This document shows, piece after piece, positions 34,270 to 40,692 of a stretch of DNA of 40,692 nt (its first letter is position 1; every line of letters begins with the position of its first letter). This stretch comes from Endozoicomonas acroporae. GTDB lineage: Bacteria; Pseudomonadota; Gammaproteobacteria; Pseudomonadales; Endozoicomonadaceae. The notes below the pieces were generated by a model. It saw nothing but the letters and a program-made list of their open reading frames with translations. It searched no databases and had not been told where the DNA came from. The position numbers and the translations under genes were made by a program. The stretch spans positions 1-40,692 of the forward strand of contig NZ_PJPV01000160.1 in NCBI RefSeq assembly GCF_002864045.1, given 5' to 3'.

Positions 34270-35506
34270 AACGAAGTGCCTCCGCAGGCTGGGTTCTGGA
34301 GGCTCGCCATGCCGGATACAGGGTTGCCAGGAAACTCATCAACAAGCCGGAGACACTGATCACCGCCACATCCTGCCACATTAATTCCGATGGCAGGTAG
34401 CTGATAAAGTAAACGTCAGGGCTCAGAAAGTGAATGCCCAATAATTTTTCCAGGGCACCCACAATTTCGGAAACATTCAACGCACCGGCAATGCCCAGGG
34501 CAACCCCCAGCAGCGTTCCGATAACACCAATCAGGGATCCCTGAACCATAAAAATCCCCATAATCATTTTGGGGGTCGCACCAAATGTGCGGAGGATGGC
34601 GATATCCCCCTGCTTATCGGTCACCACCATGACCAGCGTGGAGACAATATTAAAGGCGGCAACGGCAACAATCAGGGTGAGAAGCAGGCCGACCATGGTC
34701 TTTTCCATCTGAATAGCCTGAAACAGACGGCCATGGCTACGGGTCCAGTCCTGAACGTAGTAGCGACCGGGTAAGGTAATCGCTACATCCCAGGCCAGTT
34801 TCGGTGCGGCAAACAGATCATCCATCTTCAGTCGTATACCTGTTACCCCTTCAGGCACCCGCAGAAAACGGGCCAGGTCTTCACGATGGGCGTAGGCCAG
34901 GTTGCCATCCACATCGGCACCTACCGAGAAAGTACCAACGACAGTGAATCGTTTCAGGCGAGGCAAAACACCCGCCAGGTTGACACTGGCTTCAGGCAGA
35001 ACCATGGTCACTTTGTCGCCAACGGACAACCCCAGATAATTGGCCAGAATATCACCCAGCAGAATACCAAACTCTCCGGGCTGCAGGTCTTCCAATGCGC
35101 CCTGCTTCATGTGATCGGCAATAATAGAGACCCTTCTTTCGTAGCCGGGATCAATACCGTAAACCAGCGTTCCCCGTACCAGATCACCATTAGCCAGCAT
35201 ACCCTGGGCATCGACAAACGGTGCAGCCGCTTCGATGCCTTCTTTGTCCGGGATGGTATTGACCAGCGCCTGCCAGTCTTCAATACCACCACCGGCAGCC
35301 GTGATGGTGGCATGGGGAACCATACCCAGCACTCGCTGCTTTAGCTCCCGATCAAAACCATTCATCACTGACAGCACAATAATCAGTACCGAAACACCCA
35401 GCGTCAGCCCCACCATGGATGTTCCGGAGATGAAGGAAATAAAATGATTCCGTCGCTTTGCGCGGGTGTAGCGCAAACCGATAAAAAAAGGTAATGGTCT
35501 AAACAT
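34262..35506 (-). CDS. lolC: Lipoprotein-releasing ABC transporter permease (LolC/LolE family)
   Basis: A 414-residue inner-membrane protein. The N-terminus FIGLRYTRAKRRNHFISFIS leads into transmembrane helix 1 (VGLTLGVSVLIIVLSVMNGF), followed by a large periplasmic MacB-PCD domain (about 50-260) and three C-terminal helices of the FtsX type, with LRTFGATPKMIMGIFMVQG as the cytoplasmic coupling segment for LolD. Only one permease gene is next to lolD; there is no second (lolE) gene on the other side, where a terminator and MITE are found. The complex is therefore either a LolF-type homodimeric system or the second permease is encoded elsewhere. Confidence 0.93.
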   Translation of the reverse strand: MFRPLPFFIGLRYTRAKRRNHFISFISGTSMVGLTLGVSVLIIVLSVMNGFDRELKQRVLGMVPHATITAAGGGIEDWQALVNTIPDKEGIEAAAPFVDAQGMLANGDLVRGTLVYGIDPGYERRVSIIADHMKQGALEDLQPGEFGILLGDILANYLGLSVGDKVTMVLPEASVNLAGVLPRLKRFTVVGTFSVGADVDGNLAYAHREDLARFLRVPEGVTGIRLKMDDLFAAPKLAWDVAITLPGRYYVQDWTRSHGRLFQAIQMEKTMVGLLLTLIVAVAAFNIVSTLVMVVTDKQGDIAILRTFGATPKMIMGIFMVQGSLIGVIGTLLGVALGIAGALNVSEIVGALEKLLGIHFLSPDVYFISYLPSELMWQDVAVISVSGLLMSFLATLYPAWRASRTQPAEALRYE

Positions 35507-35761
35507 TTATTCTGCCAGTATTCCTTGCGCCATCGGCGTGTCAGGGGCGGATTGGCCACTTGTTTGAAAAAGCCAGTAAACTGGCATTATGCCATAAAGC
35601 CGCATAATTCCCGTCGAATTTTCCCGGGCAGATGCGGATTGTGGCTGGGACAATAATTAGAACGCACTTTCAATGAACCTCTGGCAGGAGTAGTCTCTTT
35701 GCGCTGGTATACAAGATTAACGCTTCAGCCTTCTTTTCGAGTCAAGCAGGACGCAAATATT

Positions 35762-36103
35762 ATGAAAACACTTGTTGGTACTCTTTCTGTGACTGTAGCA
35801 ATTATTTGTTCGTCGTCTATTGTCCAGGTCACTGCCAATGAGCTTGCTCCCGACCAGACTCCGTATTCCGAAGGTATCACTGTGACTCCCGTGGGCAGTC
35901 AGTCCCGGCAGTTGCGTCAATCTCTGGCTTTACCGAAACATGGTCAAACCATGGATGAAGTCAGGGAGATGCTGGGCAACGCCAGCCAGACGGAAACCAT
36001 TGGTGAACCCGCCATCACCCGCTGGTATTATCCAGACCGGAAATTGACGGTGTACTTTGAAGGTAAACGGGTATTGAGGTCAGTGGTTGATAACACGCCC
36101 TGA
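35762..36103 (+). CDS. Small exported BamE/SmpA-like protein
   Basis: A 113-residue protein from ATG 35762 with an N-terminal signal peptide (residues about 1-25; no clear lipobox, the Cys in IICSSS sits inside the hydrophobic region). The mature part contains LPKHGQTMDEVREMLGNASQ and ITRWYYPDRKLTVYFEGKRV, the helix-helix-strand pattern of SmpA/BamE-fold domains in which a GMxxxxVxxxLG helix precedes a RWxY strand and a VYFExG(K/R)V strand. It is not BamE itself by length and surroundings. Probable periplasmic location. It is convergent with the AraC-type gene, 1 bp apart between stop codons. Function unknown. Confidence 0.75.
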   Translation: MKTLVGTLSVTVAIICSSSIVQVTANELAPDQTPYSEGITVTPVGSQSRQLRQSLALPKHGQTMDEVREMLGNASQTETIGEPAITRWYYPDRKLTVYFEGKRVLRSVVDNTP

Positions 36104-36104
36104 G

Positions 36105-37052
36105 TTATAAAAGCTGTTTTCTGAATTGCCCTGGCGGTATACCAAAATAACGCTGAAAAGCTTCATAAAAGCGGCTGAGAGAACTGAAACCACAGGCATA
36201 GCCAATATCGGCAATGGGCCGCTTGCTGTCCATAAGCAGCAGTTGAGCTTTCTGCAGGCGCTGAAACTGCAGATACTGCTTGATAGAGACCCCCATCACA
36301 CTGGTAAACAGGTTGGTCGTATAATTCTTATGCAGGCCTAGATGAGCCGCCACATCGGCGGTTGAAATAGGCCGATGCAGGTTTTCCCCGATAAAGTGAA
36401 TCATGGTAGAAACATGGTGAGCACCTTTCAAACGACCACTGCCCGGATGACCGGCAGCCGGTGCCTGCTCAAGATGGTCTTCGGAGGAGACACTTTCCGA
36501 GTGATCCCACCCCTGAAAACTGATGCGCTTTAACAGCAGTGACAGCTCACCCAGAATAATCTCCTTTAATTCCGGGTGATCGCTGCGAAAATCCTCATGC
36601 CAGCGACTCAATCTCATGACCAGGTAGTCATGGTCCGGCTTTGCCAGGGCAATAGCGCCGGTCATCACCTCCTGTCGGAGTTGTCCCATCAATGGCCACT
36701 GAAGAAATTCCGGTAAAGGGATATAGAGGTTATAGAGTGTGCCTTTCCCCGGATTTTTTTCCACCAGGCCCACCAGTCGATGGGGCATGTTGGCCCAGAA
36801 GATGGCCAGCCGATTTTCAGGAATGCGCTGCTCCCTGCCATTGACAATATAAGTGGCCGAGCAACCCAGCAGATAGTTCAGCTCAACATGGCCATGAACA
36901 TGGCCACTGTCCATAATATAAGGGGCCCGGTTTTCGATATAAAAAATATCCCCCTGAATATCGGAAATCGAGCCGGGCATGGGGACCACACCTTCGGTTC
37001 TGCGACCGGTTCCACGACATTGCCTGACCGACAATAGCTGCTGACTGTTCAC
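36105..37052 (-). CDS. MelR-like AraC-family transcriptional regulator
   Basis: A 315-residue activator. The N-terminal cupin-type sensor domain contains IENRAPYIMDSGHVHGHVEL and AIFWANMPHRL, close to the corresponding region of E. coli MelR (EFRAPHIM...HWHGQVEV, FWACTPHQL). The C-terminal AraC double HTH spans about 210-315 (STADVAAHLGLHKNYTTNLF and IADIGYACGFSSLSRFYEAF). MelR controls alpha-galactoside (melibiose) genes. Here the gene is divergent from galE-galT-galK across a 173 bp region, so I infer it senses a galactose-related sugar and controls the gal genes. An internal ATG at 36980 (MPGSISD) is an alternative start. Confidence 0.88.
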   Translation of the reverse strand: MNSQQLLSVRQCRGTGRRTEGVVPMPGSISDIQGDIFYIENRAPYIMDSGHVHGHVELNYLLGCSATYIVNGREQRIPENRLAIFWANMPHRLVGLVEKNPGKGTLYNLYIPLPEFLQWPLMGQLRQEVMTGAIALAKPDHDYLVMRLSRWHEDFRSDHPELKEIILGELSLLLKRISFQGWDHSESVSSEDHLEQAPAAGHPGSGRLKGAHHVSTMIHFIGENLHRPISTADVAAHLGLHKNYTTNLFTSVMGVSIKQYLQFQRLQKAQLLLMDSKRPIADIGYACGFSSLSRFYEAFQRYFGIPPGQFRKQLL

Positions 37053-37155
37053 AAATATTGACCCTTATCAAAAAGCCCCACAATGATACCCATTGCCGTG
37101 GCACAAATCTTTGTTTTCGGGAAAAACCGAAAAAAAACCGTAAAAGAAATATCCT

Positions 37156-37216
37156 GCTGCCTGTTCGTAAAATGACCACAATCGATTATTTACCAGGCAG
37201 ACAAGCTGCCTGAACG
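37156..37216. promoter_or_regulatory. Candidate operator sites in the gal divergent promoter region
   Basis: A direct repeat GCTGCCTG(TT/AA)CG occurs at 37156-37167 and 37205-37216. The second copy is also part of an inverted repeat CAGGCAG-ACAAG-CTGCCTG (37194-37212). They lie between the MelR-like regulator and galE, the second ending 9 bp before the galE start and overlapping the GAGGT ribosome binding site (37216-37220). Such repeated sites suit an AraC-type dimer or a translational/transcriptional repressor. Confidence 0.4.
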
Positions 37217-37225
37217 AGGTAGACA

Positions 37226-38242
37226 ATGAGTATCCTGATCACCGGCGGGGCTGGCTACATCGGTAGCCACACCTGCCTGGAATTATTGAATGCCGGTTAT
37301 GACGTGGTCGTCGTAGATAACCTGTGCAACAGCCATGAGACCGCGCTACACCGGGTGGCAAGCGTGACGGGTAAGCAGCCCGCTTTTTATCCTGTGGATA
37401 TACGCGATAAAGAGGCCCTGCGCACCGTATTCACCAGACACACCATTGAAGCAGTGATTCATTTTGCCGGGCTAAAAGCCGTTGGTGAGTCTACCCGGAT
37501 ACCGTTGGCTTATTTTGATAACAACGTCAACGGAACAGTGAAACTTCTGGAAGTCATGGATGAGTTTGACGTACGACACCTGATCTTCAGCTCTTCTGCC
37601 ACCGTGTATGGCGACCCCCATGAAGTGCCGATCAGGGAAGACTTCCCGGTTGGCCAGGTTACCAATCCCTATGGACGCAGCAAGTTCATGGTGGAGGAGA
37701 TCCTCCGTGATACGGCGGCTTCCGATGATCGATGGAATTTCAGTATTCTACGCTACTTCAACCCGGTGGGTGCCCATGAATCCGGCCTTATCGGCGAAGA
37801 CCCCAGCGGTATACCCAACAACCTGATGCCGTATATTGCCCAGGTGGCCGTTGGCAAGCTGGAGCAGCTCAACATATTTGGCAACGACTACGCGACCCAT
37901 GATGGTACCGGTGTGCGTGACTATATCCATGTGGTTGATCTGGCCCTTGGCCATCTGGCGGCATTGCGTACCCATTGGACCGATCAGGGTGTCCACACCT
38001 ACAACCTGGGTACCGGCAAAGGCAGCAGTGTCCTCGATATGCTGCACGCCTTTGAAAAAGCCTGTGGCAAACAACTGCCTCACCAAATCCAGCCACGCCG
38101 TCCCGGGGATATCGCCCAGTGTTACGCCGACCCTGCCTATGCAGAACAAAAGCTGGGCTGGAAAGCCACCCGCACCGTTGACGATATGACCATCGATACC
38201 TGGCGCTGGCAGTCAGAAAACCCGAACGGATTTAACCAATGA
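37226..38242 (+). CDS. galE: UDP-glucose 4-epimerase
   Basis: Interconverts UDP-galactose and UDP-glucose in the Leloir pathway, also providing UDP-galactose for surface polysaccharides. The 338-residue extended-SDR protein begins MSILITGGAGYIGSHTC, with the NAD-binding GxxGxxG loop at 7-13, the catalytic Ser in FSSSATVYG (about 121-129) and the YxxxK motif YGRSK (about 149-153). Length equals E. coli GalE. GAGGT lies 5 nt before the ATG. First gene of galE-galT-galK; overlaps galT by 4 nt. Confidence 0.97.
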   Translation: MSILITGGAGYIGSHTCLELLNAGYDVVVVDNLCNSHETALHRVASVTGKQPAFYPVDIRDKEALRTVFTRHTIEAVIHFAGLKAVGESTRIPLAYFDNNVNGTVKLLEVMDEFDVRHLIFSSSATVYGDPHEVPIREDFPVGQVTNPYGRSKFMVEEILRDTAASDDRWNFSILRYFNPVGAHESGLIGEDPSGIPNNLMPYIAQVAVGKLEQLNIFGNDYATHDGTGVRDYIHVVDLALGHLAALRTHWTDQGVHTYNLGTGKGSSVLDMLHAFEKACGKQLPHQIQPRRPGDIAQCYADPAYAEQKLGWKATRTVDDMTIDTWRWQSENPNGFNQ

Positions 38243-39297
38243 CACCATTTAATCCTGTTGATCACCCACACCGTCGATTCAACCCGCTGATTGGCGACTG
38301 GGTACTGGTATCTCCCCATCGTGCCAAACGCCCATGGCAGGGGCAGGTGGAAAAAACAGCGCCGGACTTTCGTCCCGTGCATGATCCTGAGTGCTTTCTC
38401 TGTCCGGGAAATGACCGTATTACCGGTGACCATAACCCGGACTACACCGATCCCTACATTTTCCCCAATGACTTCCCGGCACTGCTGACGGATACCCCGG
38501 ATGCCACCAGCGGATCAGACCTGTTCCAGAGCAGCTCTGCCAAGGGGGAAGCACGGGTGATCTGTTTTTCACCGGATCACAGTAAAACCCTGCCACAGTT
38601 GACCGAACAAGAAATCCGCAAGGTAGTTGATACCTGGGCAGAACAGGTTATCGAACTGGGACAGACTTACCCCTGGGTGCAGCTGTTTGAAAATAAAGGG
38701 GCCGTGATGGGCTGTTCCAATCCCCACCCCCATGGGCAGATCTGGGCCAGCAGCTTTCTCCCCAACGAAGCACGCAAAGAAGACGACAACCAGCGTCAAT
38801 GGCTGCAGGAAAAAGGCACCAATCTGCTGGTTGAATACGCCCTGCGGGAATCTGAGTCCGGTGAACGTACCGTCGTTGAAAATGATCACTGGATCGCCGT
38901 GGTCCCTTATTGGGCAGCCTGGCCGTTTGAAACGCTCCTGCTGCCCAAGCGACAGGTGCTGCGCATGCCGGATTTGACCGAAGTGGAACGTGATGCCCTG
39001 GCCGACATCCTGAAAAAACTGACGACAAGGTACGACAATCTGTTCCAGACGTCATTCCCCTACTCTATGGGCTGGCATGGTGCGCCCTGCCATCAGGGTG
39101 AGGTCAATGCCGATGATAGTCACTGGCAACTGCACGCTCATTTCTATCCACCACTGCTGAGATCAGCAACCGTTCGCAAGTTTATGGTGGGATTTGAAAT
39201 GCTGGCAGAAACCCAGCGTGACCTGACCGCGGAACAGGCTGCCGCCCGTCTGCGCGAACTGTCCGATGTGCATTATCTGGAAAGCAGCTCTCTGTAA
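38239..39297 (+). CDS. galT: Galactose-1-phosphate uridylyltransferase
   Basis: Exchanges UMP between UDP-glucose and galactose-1-phosphate. The 352-residue protein carries the HIT-superfamily active site NPHPHGQIWAS, whose second His is the uridylylated nucleophile. The metal-binding region ECFLCPGN (with both cysteines) is at about 52-59, and the C-terminal substrate segments GWHGAP and LHAHFYPPLLRS are present. Length is normal. The start ATG overlaps the galE stop (ATGA), so the two are translationally coupled. Confidence 0.97.
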   Translation: MTPFNPVDHPHRRFNPLIGDWVLVSPHRAKRPWQGQVEKTAPDFRPVHDPECFLCPGNDRITGDHNPDYTDPYIFPNDFPALLTDTPDATSGSDLFQSSSAKGEARVICFSPDHSKTLPQLTEQEIRKVVDTWAEQVIELGQTYPWVQLFENKGAVMGCSNPHPHGQIWASSFLPNEARKEDDNQRQWLQEKGTNLLVEYALRESESGERTVVENDHWIAVVPYWAAWPFETLLLPKRQVLRMPDLTEVERDALADILKKLTTRYDNLFQTSFPYSMGWHGAPCHQGEVNADDSHWQLHAHFYPPLLRSATVRKFMVGFEMLAETQRDLTAEQAAARLRELSDVHYLESSSL

Positions 39298-39353
39298 AGA
39301 AGCGCTGAGCCCGCAAAAAGCCTTTAAGATTGCTCCGAGTTATGGAAAGTAAG

Positions 39354-40505
39354 ATGAACCAGAAACAAACCCTGACTGAACTGTTCGAGAAAACCTTCGG
39401 TCATCAGCCAACCCACTATTTCCAGGCACCTGGCCGGGTCAATCTGATTGGTGAGCACACCGACTACAACGATGGTTACGTACTGCCCTGTGCCATTGAC
39501 TATCAGGCAATGATTGCGGCTTCTCCCAGGGATGACCAGAAAGTCATGGCCACGGCGCACAGTTACGACGGGCAGGTCACCGAGTTTGAACTGTCCCTGC
39601 CGGTTCCGCACAGTGAAGAAGCCTTCTGGAGCAACTACGTCCGTGGTGTCGCCACCGTACTGCTGGAAAAGGAAATGAGCCTCAAGGGTGTCAATATTGC
39701 CATTATTGGCAATGTGCCCCAGGGTGCCGGCCTCAGTTCATCCGCCTGCCTGGAAGTGGTTACCGGACTGACCCTGACCCGAATGGCCGGACTGGATGTC
39801 AGCCTGAAAGAGCTGGCATTGATTGGCCAGCAGGCAGAGAACGAGTTTGTTGGCTGCAAGTGCGGCATTATGGACCAGATGATTTCCGCCTGCGGCAAGG
39901 AAGACCATGCCATGCTGCTGGACTGCCGGTCTCTGGATACCCGACTGGTACCCATCCCTGAAAACGCGGCGGTGGTGATTATCAACTCCAATGTCAAACG
40001 TGGCCTGGTAGACAGTGAATACAACACTCGTCGTGCACAGTGTGAAGCAGCAGCACAGCACTTTGGCGTCAAAGCCCTGCGGGATATCACCCTGGACCAG
40101 CTGGAAGCCAGCCAGGGCGAACTGGATGAACTGACCTACCGTCGGGCCCGCCATGTGGTGACTGAAAATGATCGTACCCTGGCCGCTGCCGAAGCACTGG
40201 GCAGGGGTGACCTGGAAGCCATGGGCAGATTAATGGCTGAATCCCATCTCTCCATGCGGGATGACTTTGAAATTACCGTACCACCCATCGACGGTATTGT
40301 TGATATTGTCAAAGCGGTGATTGGCAGTAAAGGCGGTGTCAGAATGACCGGTGGCGGCTTTGGCGGTTGCGTTGTTGCACTGATTCCGGCGGAAAAAGTG
40401 GATGCGGTCAAACAGGCGGTTACTGAACACTACCCGACCTGCTCCAATGGCCTTGTGGCTGATATCTACGTTTGCCGTGCCTCCCGGGGGGCTGGTGAAG
40501 CGTAA
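39354..40505 (+). CDS. galK: Galactokinase
   Basis: Phosphorylates alpha-D-galactose to galactose-1-phosphate. The 383-residue GHMP kinase has the galactokinase signature GRVNLIGEHTDYNDG (about 28-42), the ATP-binding loop PQGAGLSSSA (about 123-132) and the C-terminal MTGGGFGGC motif. I choose ATG 39354 because GGAAAG lies upstream and the N-terminus then aligns exactly in length with E. coli GalK; an earlier in-frame ATG at 39342 is possible. The TAA stop is formed by the TA target plus the first base of fold-back element copy 5, but the C-terminus (VCRASRGAGEA) is close to the normal family end, so the enzyme should be functional. Confidence 0.97.
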   Translation: MNQKQTLTELFEKTFGHQPTHYFQAPGRVNLIGEHTDYNDGYVLPCAIDYQAMIAASPRDDQKVMATAHSYDGQVTEFELSLPVPHSEEAFWSNYVRGVATVLLEKEMSLKGVNIAIIGNVPQGAGLSSSACLEVVTGLTLTRMAGLDVSLKELALIGQQAENEFVGCKCGIMDQMISACGKEDHAMLLDCRSLDTRLVPIPENAAVVIINSNVKRGLVDSEYNTRRAQCEAAAQHFGVKALRDITLDQLEASQGELDELTYRRARHVVTENDRTLAAAEALGRGDLEAMGRLMAESHLSMRDDFEITVPPIDGIVDIVKAVIGSKGGVRMTGGGFGGCVVALIPAEKVDAVKQAVTEHYPTCSNGLVADIYVCRASRGAGEA

Positions 40506-40665
40506 GTAGCTAACCATATGAAATCATATATTTCTGACTCCTTGTGCCGGCACTCTGCTTCGTTACAACTCCGGTCACATAGCTACGGCTATGCTCCCTC
40601 CGTTGTGCCTCGCATAGTACCAGCCCAAGTAGCCAGAAATATTCGATTCCATATGGCCAGCTACT
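40505..40665. repeat. Fold-back MITE-like element, copy 5 (type A)
   Basis: A 161 bp copy flanked by TA (40503-40504 and 40666-40667), immediately at the galK stop codon. It is somewhat diverged from copies 1 and 4 (for example GTGCCGGCAC instead of GTTCAGGCAC), but the core CATAGCTACGGCTATG and the terminal AGTAGCTAACCATATG are intact. Confidence 0.92.
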
Positions 40666-40692
40666 TAACCGCTAATCAATGGGATCCCTCAA

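Overview
The window looks like a chromosomal segment of a marine gammaproteobacterium of the Oceanospirillales type. An Endozoicomonas-like, host-associated lineage is my best guess from overall gene style; no rRNA or other marker gene is present to prove it. Housekeeping genes (ung, prfB-lysS, glk, lolC-lolD, galE-galT-galK, a RIO-type kinase, a tRNA-Arg) have ordinary gammaproteobacterial sequences. They alternate with AT-richer blocks of lineage-specific proteins that look like candidate host-interaction proteins.

Layout. (1) 1-4340: a cluster of lysine/arginine-rich tandem-repeat proteins, three intact and two decayed, with conserved leaders containing a sigma-E-like GGAACTT...GGTCT-A signature. 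(2) 4356-11850: tRNA-Arg(ACG), ung, an exported Ppx/GppA-like protein, a TetR regulator, lysS and prfB (prfB with the classical programmed +1 frameshift), then glk. (3) 11967-26206: an accessory island with a CTAG-flanked MITE, a small membrane protein, a giant protein of about 38-residue helical repeats ending in a nucleotidyltransferase domain, and four tandem paralogues of 767-791 residues. Each paralogue has an N-terminal bipartite NLS-like motif and a conserved Cys/His/Asp set in a papain/transglutaminase-like context. (4) 26358-31490: a queuosine-precursor-transporter-like protein, an SDR, two small conserved proteins, a RIO kinase and an OFA-family MFS transporter with a strong terminator. 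(5) 31537-33373: two overlapping genes for Cys-rich unknown proteins, one ending in a PPxY-bearing tail, and a small exported protein. (6) 33571-40505: lolD/lolC, a small BamE-like exported protein, and a MelR-like AraC regulator divergent from galE-galT-galK.

A 160-161 bp fold-back element occurs five times (19, 1824, 21307, 33373, 40505). It is one long imperfect palindrome flanked by TA duplications. One copy sits in an intergenic spacer whose uninterrupted paralogous versions are also in the window, so the insertion can be read directly. Two copies form the stop codon of the preceding gene (galK and a small exported protein) and one supplies a start codon to a decayed gene.

The most novel unit is the 12.7-26.2 kb island: the repeat-solenoid/nucleotidyltransferase protein followed by the four-gene, mosaic, NLS-bearing putative cysteine-protease array. 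Its function is inferred from motifs only.
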